Below, piece by piece: positions 1 through 10,915 of a stretch of 64,000 nucleotides of DNA; within the stretch, counting starts at the first letter, position 1, and each line of letters begins with the position of its first letter. A program made the position numbers and the translations under genes. The stretch is from DASRHK01 sp963776465 (GTDB taxonomy: Bacteria > Pseudomonadota > Gammaproteobacteria > Nevskiales > Nevskiaceae): assembly GCA_963776465.1 (NCBI GenBank), contig CAVZMV010000002.1:1860001-1924000 (forward strand), given 5' to 3'. Under the pieces are notes generated by a model. That model saw only the letters and a program-made list of their open reading frames with translations, was not told the origin of the DNA and did not search any database.

Positions 1-620
1 TCTACGTGAGCCGCGCCGGCACCGCCGCCGCGACCGTGAAGTACGCGACCGTGAACGGCACCGCCCTCGCCGGCACGCACTACACCGCGACCAGCGGCAC
101 GCTGAGCTGGCTGGCAGGCGACACCACGGCGAAGTCGTTCCTGGTCCCGATCAGCAACGCGGCGCCGTTCCAGAACAAGAGGGCCTTCACCGTGCAGCTG
201 TCGACGCCCACCGGCGCCTCGGTGATCGCGCCCAGCGTGACGACGGTGACGATCACCGGCAGCGTCGTGGCGCCCGGCAACTTCACCTGGTCGGCGACCG
301 CCTACAGCGCGAGCCAGGGTGCGGGCACGCTCACGGTCGTGGTCAAGCGCAACGCCGGCGTCACCGGCGCGGTGAGCGTGCAGTACCAGACCGTGGACGG
401 CACCGCCCGCGCGGGCCGGGACTACACCGCCAAGCTCGGCACCTTCAGCTGGGGCGCGGGTGACGGCTCGACGCGCACGTTCTCCGTGCCCATCAGCGGT
501 GGCTTGCCGTTCCTCGGCAGCCGCGGGTTCTCGCTCAAGCTGTCCAACAACGGCGGCGGCGCGACGCTGGGCACTCCCTACAACGCGTCGGTGACGATCA
601 AGGGAAGCCTGGCGCAGTAA
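1..620 (+). CDS. Calx-beta domain protein, C-terminal part
   Basis: Open from the left edge; a GTG at 6 is only an internal Val codon, because the frame continues upstream into residues typical of a Calx-beta strand. The visible 200 or so residues hold two tandem Calx-beta modules. Each has the VxRxxG start, a 'V.Y.TxxGTAxAGxDY' core and a closing 'TVTI.G' strand (modules at about residues 1-90 and 95-200 of the visible part). Such repeats are extracellular calcium-binding or adhesion modules in large secreted proteins. The protein ends right after the second module, with no visible sorting domain. The start and any signal peptide lie outside the window. Confidence 0.8.
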   Translation, partial: YVSRAGTAAATVKYATVNGTALAGTHYTATSGTLSWLAGDTTAKSFLVPISNAAPFQNKRAFTVQLSTPTGASVIAPSVTTVTITGSVVAPGNFTWSATAYSASQGAGTLTVVVKRNAGVTGAVSVQYQTVDGTARAGRDYTAKLGTFSWGAGDGSTRTFSVPISGGLPFLGSRGFSLKLSNNGGGATLGTPYNASVTIKGSLAQ

Positions 621-623
621 CGG

Positions 624-1199
624 TTATTTTTTCGCGGCCGCCCCAGCCTCGACCTCGATGTCCAGCGTCACTTCCTCGCCGATGTTCGGCGAGTAGGTGG
701 TGACGCCGAACTCCGAGCGCTTGATCGTCGTGGAGAGGTCGGCGCCGCACATCGGCGTCTTCTTCATGGGGTGATCGCCGCACTTGAAGTTCTTCACCTG
801 CAGCGTCGCCGGCTTGGTGACACCGTGGATCGTCAGGTCGCCGCCGACGCTGGCAAGCTTGTCGCCGTCGAACTTGAAGTCCTTGCCCTTGAAGGTGATG
901 GTCGGGTACTTGGCGACGTCGAGGAACTCGTTGGTCTTCAGGTGCTCGTCCAGCTTCGCCACGCCGGTGGAGACCGACGCAACGTCGATCGTCGCCTCGA
1001 CGCTGCCGGTCTTCTTGGCCATGTCCAGCGTGATCGTGCCGGACGTCTTGTCGAAACGGCCGCGGTAGGTCGAGTAGCCGAAGTGGCTGATCGAGAAGCT
1101 GGGGAAGGTGTGCCGCTCGTCGATGGTATAGGTCTCCGGCGCCGCGAAGGTGGCGAGGGACGGCGCCATCAGCGCCAGGGTTGCGATGAGTCGTTTCAT
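624..1199 (-). CDS. YceI family periplasmic protein (second of a tandem pair)
   Basis: 191 residues. The ATG at 1199 overlaps the stop of the upstream YceI gene by 4 bp (ATGA). A signal peptide with the n-region MKR and a hydrophobic stretch ends near TFA-AP. The mature part begins 'YTIDERHTFPSFSISHFGYS', the YceI lipocalin-like start, and closes with a KRSEFGV motif and a conserved C-terminal strand. YceI proteins are small beta-barrels that bind long isoprenoid-type lipids in the periplasm. Two cysteine-containing turns (CGDHPMKK, MCGAD) are extra features. It is the last gene of a cytochrome b561-YceI-YceI operon, a common arrangement in proteobacteria. The exact ligand is unknown. Confidence 0.88.
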   Translation of the reverse strand: MKRLIATLALMAPSLATFAAPETYTIDERHTFPSFSISHFGYSTYRGRFDKTSGTITLDMAKKTGSVEATIDVASVSTGVAKLDEHLKTNEFLDVAKYPTITFKGKDFKFDGDKLASVGGDLTIHGVTKPATLQVKNFKCGDHPMKKTPMCGADLSTTIKRSEFGVTTYSPNIGEEVTLDIEVEAGAAAKK

Positions 1200-1780
1200 G
1201 GATTGCTCCTGTTGAGCGTGAGACGGAAATGAACGGGGACTTCGTTGGCGACGAGATCGTCCTTGTTCCACTCGCCGCCCCCCACGCCGAAGTCGGTGCG
1301 GCGGATCTGGAACTCGCCTGAGGCGATCGCGCTGCCGTCGGGCTGGTTCTTCAGCGTCAGCGGCACGGTGATCTCCCGCGGCTTGCCGCGGATGGAAAGG
1401 CTGCCCTTGACCTCGTAGCGGTCCGGCGCGGTCGCCCGCACCGACGTGCTCTTGAAGGTCGCCTTGGGGAATCCGGATACGTCGAGCCAGGCCTTGTCGC
1501 GCGCGGTGTCGTCGCCTTCCTCCGAGCCGGTGTCGATGCTGCCGACGTCGACGGTCACTTCCGCCGACGACTTTTCGGGCTTGGCCGGATCCAGGTCGAT
1601 CTTCGCCGTGAAGCGCGTGAAGCGTCCGCTGACGGCGACGCCCATCTGCTTCACCGAGAAGCCGATCTCGCTCTTGGCGTAGTTGACGGGTCGCTCGGCT
1701 GCCCACGTCGTCGCGGTAAACGCGAGGAGCAGCACTGCAAAACTGGATTCCCGCCTGCGCGGGAATGACAAGAGTTTCAT
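1196..1780 (-). CDS. YceI family periplasmic protein (first of a tandem pair)
   Basis: 194 residues. The start at 1780 overlaps the end of the cytochrome b561 gene by 4 bp. The signal peptide is unusual: its charged n-region (SFPRRRESS) is encoded by an ATTCCC-N8-GGGAAT palindromic repeat at 1747-1766, followed by a normal hydrophobic core and a cleavage site near TTWA-A. The mature domain has the YceI signature (YAKSEIGFSVKQMGV, then RTDFGVGGGEWNKDD). It probably binds a lipophilic isoprenoid such as a quinone precursor in the periplasm and works with the co-transcribed b561. The two YceI copies are clearly diverged, so the duplication is old. Confidence 0.88.
   Translation of the reverse strand: MKLLSFPRRRESSFAVLLLAFTATTWAAERPVNYAKSEIGFSVKQMGVAVSGRFTRFTAKIDLDPAKPEKSSAEVTVDVGSIDTGSEEGDDTARDKAWLDVSGFPKATFKSTSVRATAPDRYEVKGSLSIRGKPREITVPLTLKNQPDGSAIASGEFQIRRTDFGVGGGEWNKDDLVANEVPVHFRLTLNRSNP
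1747..1766. repeat. dRS3-like palindromic repeat inside a signal-peptide coding region
   Basis: Eight-base arms ATTCCCGC and GCGGGAAT flank a four-base loop, giving ATTCCC-N8-GGGAAT. This matches the consensus of the dRS3 repeats described in Neisseria; similar elements are widespread in proteobacteria. Here the element lies within codons 5-12 of the YceI gene at 1196-1780 and encodes the peptide FPRRRES. Confidence 0.7.
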
Positions 1781-2334
1781 TGGGGCGGCCTCAAGAACGG
1801 CGTCATGCGCACGAGAACGTCGTCGCGATCGATGAAGTGATGCTTGAGCGCTGCGGCCGCGTGCAATCCGGCTACGGAGAGCAGCATCCAGATCAGGGTC
1901 TCGTGCACTTCGGACAGGGCGGCGCCCAGTGGCGGGTTCTTGGAGAGCAGGTCCGGGATCGGCAGCACGCCGAACAGCACCGTCTGGAAACCCTTGGCCG
2001 AGCTCATCAGCCATCCCGACAGCGGCGCGGCGAACAGGAACAGGTAGAGCAGGCGGTGCGTGATCTCGGCGGCGCGCTTTTCCCAATGGGGCATGTGCGC
2101 CGGCAGCGGCGGCGGGCGATGGGTCCAGCGCCAGACCAGGCGCAGCACCACCAGCGCAAACACCAGCACGCCGAGCCACTTGTGGTACGAGAAGAGCTTC
2201 AGCCGCAGGGGCGAGACCGCCATCTCGTGCATATAGAAGCCCAGCGAGAACGAGCCGACCAGCATGAAGGCCATGAGCCAATGCACGGTCTGGGCGACCG
2301 CTCCATATCGCGTCTCGGTGTCGCGGATTGCCAC
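1777..2334 (-). CDS. cytochrome b561 family membrane protein
   Basis: 185 residues from a GTG at 2334, chosen because an AAGGGGA ribosome binding site lies just upstream. A longer frame reaches 2397 but would overlap the divergent gene further. Four transmembrane helices carry the usual haem-ligand histidines: one in 'GAVAQTVHWLMAF', one in 'LFSYHKWLGVL', and others near 'HETLIWMLLSVAGLHAAAALKHH'-type segments at the C-terminus. The family moves electrons from the quinol pool to periplasmic acceptors. It is first in a tightly overlapping operon with two YceI proteins, which suggests quinone- or isoprenoid-linked electron transfer. Confidence 0.87.
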   Translation of the reverse strand: MAIRDTETRYGAVAQTVHWLMAFMLVGSFSLGFYMHEMAVSPLRLKLFSYHKWLGVLVFALVVLRLVWRWTHRPPPLPAHMPHWEKRAAEITHRLLYLFLFAAPLSGWLMSSAKGFQTVLFGVLPIPDLLSKNPPLGAALSEVHETLIWMLLSVAGLHAAAALKHHFIDRDDVLVRMTPFLRPPQ

Positions 2335-2432
2335 GAAATCCCCTTGGTCGTCGCGTGAAGTTTGACAGGGCCGGGCAGGGAAAGTGCGCCGCACCAATTA
2401 CACTCCACCTACGGATCCAGGGTAATCCACGC

Positions 2433-4184
2433 TTGTCGGCCATTCGTGTCTTTTGCGCAGCTGTCGTGCCGATGCTCGCCGCGTGCGGCGCAAGCGAGGG
2501 CGTGGTCGCTCCGGTCGGCGGCACGGGGGCCCAGGTGCGCGTCCCCGTCGCCGAGACGCGCGCCGGTGGCCAGTACCGGGTCGAGCTGGCCTCGCCGGTG
2601 GACGGCGAGCTCAACGTCTTCACCGTGTTCGAGCCGACCGCACTCGTCGCCGGCGGCATCTATCCGCTGGTCCTGCAAGGCGAGGGCTTCGGCGACGCGC
2701 GCATCGACACGCGCACCGGCTTCGTCGCGCGCCTGGTCGACGCCGGCTACTACGTCATCACCATCGATCATCGCGGCTTCGGCGAATCGGGCGGCACCAT
2801 CCGCCTGCAATCGCCCGACTTCGAGGGGCGCAATCTCATCCAGATCCTGGACTGGGCCGAGGATCTGCCAGGCCTCAAGCGGCGCGCCAACGGCAAGATG
2901 ATGGTCGGCAGCTGGGGCGATTCCTACGGCGGACTCTTCCAGTTCCTGCTCGCCGGCGCGGACCCGCAGCATCGCCTGCGCGTGCTGGCGCCGGACATCA
3001 CGCCGCACGACATCGCCGAAGTGACGAATCCCAACAACGTGCTCAAGTCCGGCTACACGCTGGCGGTCGCCGCGCAGGCGGAGATCTCGCAGGTGACCAA
3101 CGGCCAGCTGCTGACGCGACCCGGCCCCGGCATGGACCTGGCGGTGCACGAGACCTTGGTGATGTCAGCGCTCACCAACCACATCACCGAGGCAGGTCGC
3201 AATTTCCTGCGCTATCACAGCCCCCGCTATTTCTGCGACGGTGAGCCTGCCGGACCGCAGAACTTCCTGCTCGGCATGCCCGATCCGCGCAACGTGCCGC
3301 CGACCCCGTACGAGCCGCTCGACGTGCTGCTGACGCAAGGCATGCGCGACACGTTCTTCAACGTCAACGAGGCGCTCGACAACTATCGCTGCATCCAGGC
3401 GACGGGCGGCGACGTGCGCCTGCTCACGCACGAGACCGGCCACATCCTGCCGATCGGCATCACCGCGGCGCCCGGCAACCTGCAGGAAGCGCTCGACCCC
3501 TTCTTCATCGCCCTCGAGCCGCCCAACTTCCAGGACGCCGACCTGGTCGGCCATCGCTACTGCGGCGCCATCGATCTCGACGAAGTGCAGTTCGCCTGGT
3601 TCGAGGAGAAGCTGCAGGGCAAGGCGGGCGCCGTCGACGCAGCGCTGCCAACCGGGCGCGACATCTGCTGGAGTCTCGGGCTCGACGATGCGATCGTCGT
3701 GCACGCGCCGATGCGTGGCGGCACCGAGTTCTCCATCGATTCGTCCACACCGCAGCTCAACAGCACGCTCGGCGTCATCGGCTCGGTGCTGGGCAACGGC
3801 GCACGCGAAGCGCTGCTGGCGACGCAGCCGCTCTACGTCGCCCCTGCGGGCGGCGCCGTGCTCGCCGGCATTCCGCAGATGCAGATCGAGCTGTCGCGGC
3901 TGGCCGGCGCAGAGCTGGGCAGCGATCCGATCCTGTTCCTCGGCATCGGACGTCGCAAGGCCGGCATGCAGCGCTGGGATCTGGTGGACGATCAGCTGAC
4001 GCCGTTACGCGGCTTCGGCGCGCACAGCGGCGCCATGGGCGCGGTCGGCGAGCGTCTTGCCGAAGGCGACGAGCTGGCGATTCTCGTCTACGGCTTCCAC
4101 GCGCAGTTCCCGGTAACGTGGTCGCGCGACCTGCTGGTGCCGGCGACGCGCTTGAGCGGCAGCGTCAGCCTGCCTTTGCTGTGA
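2433..4184 (+). CDS. lipoprotein alpha/beta hydrolase, S15/CocE-like
   Basis: A TTG start at 2433 is preferred because it gives a lipoprotein signal ending in the lipobox LAAC, and because an upstream start at 2328 would run over the b561 gene. The mature protein, about 565 residues, has an alpha/beta-hydrolase domain. The nucleophile elbow is GDSYGG (Ser about 164), the oxyanion region is near LQGEGFGD, and a candidate catalytic His lies in THETGH. A C-terminal all-beta domain follows, as in X-Pro dipeptidyl-peptidase/CocE hydrolases (S15). It probably acts on an acyl or peptidyl substrate at the envelope; the substrate is unknown. The 3' end overlaps the convergent pseudouridine synthase gene by 20 bp. 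Confidence 0.72.
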   Translation: MSAIRVFCAAVVPMLAACGASEGVVAPVGGTGAQVRVPVAETRAGGQYRVELASPVDGELNVFTVFEPTALVAGGIYPLVLQGEGFGDARIDTRTGFVARLVDAGYYVITIDHRGFGESGGTIRLQSPDFEGRNLIQILDWAEDLPGLKRRANGKMMVGSWGDSYGGLFQFLLAGADPQHRLRVLAPDITPHDIAEVTNPNNVLKSGYTLAVAAQAEISQVTNGQLLTRPGPGMDLAVHETLVMSALTNHITEAGRNFLRYHSPRYFCDGEPAGPQNFLLGMPDPRNVPPTPYEPLDVLLTQGMRDTFFNVNEALDNYRCIQATGGDVRLLTHETGHILPIGITAAPGNLQEALDPFFIALEPPNFQDADLVGHRYCGAIDLDEVQFAWFEEKLQGKAGAVDAALPTGRDICWSLGLDDAIVVHAPMRGGTEFSIDSSTPQLNSTLGVIGSVLGNGAREALLATQPLYVAPAGGAVLAGIPQMQIELSRLAGAELGSDPILFLGIGRRKAGMQRWDLVDDQLTPLRGFGAHSGAMGAVGERLAEGDELAILVYGFHAQFPVTWSRDLLVPATRLSGSVSLPLL

Positions 4185-5061
4185 GCTCGCGCGCGCTGCG
4201 GAACACGCGCCGCGCGCCGGTCAATGGATCGTCGAACGCAAGCTCGCGGGCCAGGAGCTGCAGTGGCGGCCCGTCGTCGCGCGTCTCGCGCAGCTGCGGA
4301 TACAAAGGATCGTTGACGATCCCGGCGCCCAGCGCGGCCATGTGCACGCGCAGCTGGTGCGTCTTGCCGGTGCGCGGCCGCAGCCGGTAGAGCCAGAGAT
4401 CACCGCGCCGCTCGGCGACGTCGATCGTCGTCTCGCTGTTGGGCTCGCCCTCGACCTCGCGCATCCGGAAGAACGGCTCGCCGACGACGATGCGGCTGCG
4501 GCGCACCAGCGGGAACGCGAGGCCGGGCAATGCCGGCGCCAGCGCCTCGTAGACCTTGTCGGCGCGATGCGTGCGCAGCAGCGCCTGATACTGGCTGCGC
4601 GTCGCGAGGTTGGTCGAGAAGGCGACGACGCCGGCGGTGTCGCGATCCAGCCGATGCAGCGGCGCGAGGTCTGGCAGGTCCAGGCGCAGGCGCAATCGCG
4701 CCAGCAGTGTCTCCCGCGCGTAGCGACCGCTCGGCACGACCACCAGGAAGTGCGGCTTGTCGGCGATCAGCAGATGCTCGTCGTGAAACAGGACGGTCTC
4801 GGCGCCGGCGATCACCGGCTCGTGCGCGAGCTCGCGGTAGTAGCGCACGGCCAGGCCGGCGCGATAGGGCGTGCTCTCGTCGAGCGCGCGGCCGGCGTCA
4901 TCGGTGACCAGCCCTCGCGCCATGCGCGCGCGCCAGGTCGCCGCGTCGATGCGCGGGAAACGCTCCACCAGGAAGGCGAGCACCGTCGGCCACTGGCCAG
5001 GCGGCAGCGAGACGCGGCTGGCGCCGACACCGTCGCGCGACGGCAGCGGCGCCGCGGTCAC
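4165..5061 (-). CDS. RluA family pseudouridine synthase
   Basis: 298 residues from a GTG at 5061 that overlaps the stop of the upstream membrane-protein gene (GTGA). The catalytic motif 'APLHRLDRDTAGVV' contains the conserved Asp of the RluA family. Other signatures are 'DKPHFLVVVPSG' and the C-terminal 'RPRTGKTHQLRVHMAALG'. The N-terminal 70 residues resemble a degenerate S4-like module. The enzyme isomerises specific uridines in rRNA or tRNA; which site cannot be told from sequence alone. The end overlaps the convergent hydrolase gene by 20 bp, so there is no room for a terminator between them. Confidence 0.88.
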   Translation of the reverse strand: MTAAPLPSRDGVGASRVSLPPGQWPTVLAFLVERFPRIDAATWRARMARGLVTDDAGRALDESTPYRAGLAVRYYRELAHEPVIAGAETVLFHDEHLLIADKPHFLVVVPSGRYARETLLARLRLRLDLPDLAPLHRLDRDTAGVVAFSTNLATRSQYQALLRTHRADKVYEALAPALPGLAFPLVRRSRIVVGEPFFRMREVEGEPNSETTIDVAERRGDLWLYRLRPRTGKTHQLRVHMAALGAGIVNDPLYPQLRETRDDGPPLQLLARELAFDDPLTGARRVFRSARELTAKAG

Positions 5062-5438
5062 ATGCCCTCGCAGATCCGTCCGACCTCGTGGCCCTCCACC
5101 GGCCCGCGCCCGTACCAGAAGTACGCGGGCAGCAGGGTGATGGCGACGCCGACGGCAACGAGCATGACCCCGACGCGGGTGACATGCGCGCCTCGTTTCA
5201 CGAGCACGCGATGCAATACCCATGCGTCCGGCGGCGGCGATTGTCCGGACTTCAGGATCCGGCGGCCGTAGAACGCCAGCCAGAGGCCCGGCACCGGCAG
5301 CGTCAACGAGATCGTCTGCACCAGGCGCCGATAGCCGGCCAGCTCGTCGCACAGGCTCGGGGTCGCCGCCAGTGGCGCCATCAGCAGCGGGGAGAGGAGG
5401 AACACCGCGATCGCAGCGACTATGGCAACGGCGACCAC
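5058..5438 (-). CDS. small inner-membrane protein, unknown function
   Basis: 126 residues from GTG 5438. The same frame stays open to a TGA at 5490-5492, and a CTG at 5484-5486 would add a plausible cytoplasmic tail (STLEPTRRGRL), so the start is uncertain. Three hydrophobic segments are visible: residues about 3-25, about 40-60, and about 85-108. The C-terminal tail is short (GRGPVEGHEVGRICEGM). No family is recognised. It is translationally coupled to the pseudouridine synthase by a GTGA overlap, which need not imply related function. Confidence 0.6.
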   Translation of the reverse strand: MVAVAIVAAIAVFLLSPLLMAPLAATPSLCDELAGYRRLVQTISLTLPVPGLWLAFYGRRILKSGQSPPPDAWVLHRVLVKRGAHVTRVGVMLVAVGVAITLLPAYFWYGRGPVEGHEVGRICEGM

Positions 5439-5661
5439 GCATGCGACGGCGAGCCGGCCGCGACGGGTAGGCTCCAGGGTACTCAGGGGTCATGGGATCT
5501 GTCCGGGAATGAACGCAAGATATCCGATCGGCAGCGGCAGTGGATAAAACATCACGCTCCCCAGGCTCGCAGTGTCCTGAGGAGGCCGATGCCGTGTAGG
5601 TAAAAGCTCTCGGCACCCGCGACGCTTCGGCGTCGGCATTCAGAATGTCCGGGACCGCGAC

Positions 5662-8454
<2,793 letters not shown>

Positions 8455-8461
8455 CGCCGAC

Positions 8462-9856
8462 CTACGCGCGCTTCTTCTTGCGCGCCGACAGCAGCGAATC
8501 CAGCTCCTCCAGCGCCTCGCCGGTGTACACCGCCAGGCGCTGCATGTGCGGCAGCGTGTCGCGGCAGCCGGTGAAGCCGAAGTTCAGCGTGCCCGCGTAG
8601 GACAGACAGGTGATGTTCAGCGCGCCGCCGTGCGCGATCAGCGACACCGGATACATGGCCTCCAGCTGCGCGCCGTTGTAGTACAGGCGCTCGCTGGGCC
8701 CCGGCACGTTGGAGATCGTCACGTTGAACACCGGCCGCATGCGGCCGCCCAGGCCGCTGATCAGCTGCAGCATGTAGGGCGCCATCAGCACGATCGTGTA
8801 CTGCGTGATCGAGCTGCGCGGCAGGCTTTGCAGATGCTCCTTGGCCTGCTCGGTCGATTCCTTGATGGTCTCCAGGCGACGCAGCGGATCGGCGACGTCG
8901 GTGGCGAGGTTGGCGATGATGAAGCTGATCGCGTTGCCGGTGTCCTGGTCGTCGGCCGGGCGCACGTTGACCGGGATGCCCGCGGTCAGCGCCTTGCCCG
9001 GCAGCGTGTTGTGCTCTTCCATGAAGCGGCGCAGGCCGGTCGCGCACAGGTACAGGACGATGTCGTTCAAGGTGCAGTCGGCGGCCTTGGCCAAAGCCTT
9101 GAGCCTCGCCAGGTCGTATTGCTGCGTGGCGAAGCGGCGCTGGCCGGTGACGCGTCGGTTGAGCATCGAGTTGGGCCCGGCGAACGGCCCGGTGAGCTTG
9201 CCGCTGCCGCGCGTGCCGCGCACCAGCCGCGACAGCGCGCGCGCGAGCTGCCCGACCGAGCTGAACTGCTGGCGCAGCGACTGCTGCACCGATCGCAGCG
9301 CGCCTTCGGGCGAAGGCGTCTGATCTTCGCTGCGGCGCGGCGGCTTCACCGTCCACGGCGGCGGCATGTCCGTATCGTTCGGATCGCTCGAGAGCACGCG
9401 CTGCAGGAGCCGCATGCCGGACACGCCGTCGATCAGCGAGTGATGCATCTTGGTGTACATCGCCCAGCGGTTGCCTTCGAGGCCCTCGATGACGTGGCAC
9501 TCCCACAGCGGGCGGTTGAAGTCGAGCGGATGGCTGTGCAGGCGCGAGACCAGGATGCCGAGCTCGCGCTCGCCGCCGGGGCGGGGCAGGGCGGAGTGGC
9601 GGACGTGATAGTCGAGGTCGACGTCGTTGTCGGTCTTCCAGATCAGCGCGAACTTGCCGACCACCGGCCCCGGCAGCTTGAGGTTCCAGGGTGGCGCGAA
9701 GTCGCGCGCGGACTTCATCTGCGCCACGAGGCCACGCAGGTAATCCTCGTCGGCGCCCTTGGGCAGGGAGAAGATCTGCAGGTTGCCGACGTGCATCGGT
9801 GTCTCGTGGGATTCCACCGACAGCCACGAAGCGTCCAGCGGATTCATGCGTCTCAT
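8462..9856 (-). CDS. wax ester synthase/diacylglycerol acyltransferase (WS/DGAT), copy 1
   Basis: 464 residues. The ATG at 9856 is supported by GAGAGGA five bases upstream. The N-terminal condensation-like domain carries the active-site motif HHSLIDG (His138-His139, Asp143). The C-terminal half has the family motifs 'NVRPADDQDTGNAISF' and 'NVTISNVPGP'. The enzyme esterifies acyl-CoA with fatty alcohol or diacylglycerol to make storage wax esters or triacylglycerol at the membrane. It is one of three paralogues here (others at 47676 and 60704). It stands alone between a convergent kinase gene and a divergent membrane protein. Confidence 0.92.
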   Translation of the reverse strand: MRRMNPLDASWLSVESHETPMHVGNLQIFSLPKGADEDYLRGLVAQMKSARDFAPPWNLKLPGPVVGKFALIWKTDNDVDLDYHVRHSALPRPGGERELGILVSRLHSHPLDFNRPLWECHVIEGLEGNRWAMYTKMHHSLIDGVSGMRLLQRVLSSDPNDTDMPPPWTVKPPRRSEDQTPSPEGALRSVQQSLRQQFSSVGQLARALSRLVRGTRGSGKLTGPFAGPNSMLNRRVTGQRRFATQQYDLARLKALAKAADCTLNDIVLYLCATGLRRFMEEHNTLPGKALTAGIPVNVRPADDQDTGNAISFIIANLATDVADPLRRLETIKESTEQAKEHLQSLPRSSITQYTIVLMAPYMLQLISGLGGRMRPVFNVTISNVPGPSERLYYNGAQLEAMYPVSLIAHGGALNITCLSYAGTLNFGFTGCRDTLPHMQRLAVYTGEALEELDSLLSARKKKRA

Positions 9857-9919
9857 TGCTATCCTCTCCGGCCTCGCGCCAACCGCGGGCGGCTATCCTA
9901 ACGCCGTGGAGGACATCCG

Positions 9920-10627
9920 TTGAAATCCAGCGTGCTGCTGTCGATCTGCTCGACCGGCTTCGCCGTGTCCTTCGTGCACTCGATCCTGCCGACGCACTGG
10001 CTGCCGTTCGTGCTGGCGTCGCGCGGCCAGAAATGGACCGTGTCCAAGACCATGGGCATCACGGCGCTGGCCAGCGCCGGGCACACCCTGTTCACCGTCG
10101 CGCTCGGGCTGCTGGTGCTGGGGCTGGGCACCACGGTCGAGCGCTGGACCGGCCAGATCTTCCCGTGGATCGCCGGTCTCACGCTGGCCGGCTTCGGGTC
10201 TTATTACTTGTTGCGCCCGGCGGGCGGGCATCACCATCACGGCCACGGCCACGCGCATGCGCACGGTCCAGGCGAGCCGCCGCACGATCACGGACATCCG
10301 CACGTGCTGTCGGTGTATCAGCCGCCGCGGACCGCGCCCGCATCGGATCGCGCCGTCGTCATCGGGCTCCTGGCGATGTTGGCGCTGTCGCCATGCGAGG
10401 CGTTCCTGCCGGTGTATCTCACCGGCGTTTCCCACGGCTGGTGGGGCTTCGTGGTGCTGAGCTTCGTGCTCGCCGCCGGCTGCATGGGCGGCATGCTGCT
10501 GTTCACGGGTCTGGGGCTGCTGGGCCTGCAGAGGTTCAATGCCGAGACGCTGGAGCAATACGAGGATTACGTGGTCGGCGGCCTTCTGCTGCTGCTGGCC
10601 GTGCTCGTGGTTGCGCTGGAAGCTTAG
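9920..10627 (+). CDS. His-rich polytopic membrane protein, possible metal transporter
   Basis: 235 residues from a TTG at 9920 with GGAGGA six bases upstream, which decides the start. About six transmembrane helices form two halves separated by a cytoplasmic or periplasmic loop. The loop is very rich in histidine (residues about 103-125, HHHHGHGHAHAHG and HDHGHPH). A His-rich loop between helix sets, plus the HSILPTHWLPF and SPCEAFLPVY motifs, resembles nickel/cobalt exporter-type (NicO/RcnA) and related metal permeases. Metal binding is a reasonable inference; transport direction and the metal cannot be told. Its upstream region is shared with the divergent WS/DGAT gene. Confidence 0.62.
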   Translation: MKSSVLLSICSTGFAVSFVHSILPTHWLPFVLASRGQKWTVSKTMGITALASAGHTLFTVALGLLVLGLGTTVERWTGQIFPWIAGLTLAGFGSYYLLRPAGGHHHHGHGHAHAHGPGEPPHDHGHPHVLSVYQPPRTAPASDRAVVIGLLAMLALSPCEAFLPVYLTGVSHGWWGFVVLSFVLAAGCMGGMLLFTGLGLLGLQRFNAETLEQYEDYVVGGLLLLLAVLVVALEA

Positions 10628-10668
10628 GGAAATGTCGCGTCCCGAAACATCTGCATGGCCCGTTTTGC

Positions 10669-10674
10669 TATTAT
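10669..10674 (+). promoter_or_regulatory. candidate -10 element (TATTAT) for the tRNA operon
   Basis: TATTAT is followed by a GC-rich discriminator (CGCGCCC) and the 5' end of tRNA-His 13 bases further on. This is typical of stable-RNA promoters under stringent control. No clear -35 hexamer is seen at the expected distance. Confidence 0.4.
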
Positions 10675-10687
10675 TCGCGCCCTTGAT

Positions 10688-10764
10688 GGTGGCCGTAGCT
10701 CAGTTGGTAGAGTCCCAGATTGTGATTCTGGTTGTCGCGGGTTCGAGCCCCGTCGGTCACCCCA
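10688..10764 (+). tRNA. tRNA-His (anticodon GTG)
   Basis: Complete cloverleaf. The extra 5' G(-1) at 10688 opposes C73 at 10761, a tRNA-His hallmark. The acceptor stem GTGGCCG pairs with CGGTCAC with one G-U pair. Anticodon stem CCAGA/TCTGG encloses the loop TTGTGAT, with anticodon GTG at 10722-10724. The T-loop is TTCGAGC and the CCA is encoded at 10762-10764. It is probably co-transcribed with the tRNA-Lys 43 bp downstream. Confidence 0.95.
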
Positions 10765-10790
10765 GATTTCTTGAAAGAGCCGGCTTGCCA

Positions 10791-10896
10791 ACGACGCCGA
10801 CTTTGATGGGCTGCTAGCTCAATTGGTAGAGCACGTGACTCTTAATCACTAGGTTCGGGGTTCGAGTCCCTGGCAGCCCACCAAAGTCGGCGTTGT
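10791..10896. repeat. inverted repeat enclosing tRNA-Lys
   Basis: Leader bases 10794-10805 (ACGCCGACTTTG) are the exact complement of trailer bases 10882-10893 (CAAAGTCGGCGT). Further pairing extends to 10791 and 10896, including one G-U. Only one mismatched base (A10806 against C10881) separates this from the T807-A880 pair and the acceptor stem, so the precursor RNA could form one long stem. Confidence 0.75.
10808..10883 (+). tRNA. tRNA-Lys (anticodon CTT)
   Basis: Acceptor stem GGGCTGC pairs with GCAGCCC; discriminator A and an encoded CCA follow. The anticodon loop CTCTTAA gives CTT (reads AAG). The outermost pair of the anticodon stem (27-43) is a C-T mismatch. The T-arm CGGGG-TTCGAGT-CCCTG is normal. 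Unusually, the 5' leader and 3' trailer are complementary for about 15 bp, extending the acceptor stem (reported separately). Confidence 0.92.
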
Positions 10897-10915
10897 GCGT
10901 TCTAGAAACCCGCGT

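Noticed and set aside
10791..10896. tRNA-Lys flanks as an integration (att) site
   Set aside because: The flanks are inverted, not a direct copy of the tRNA 3' end, and no integrase or phage genes follow.
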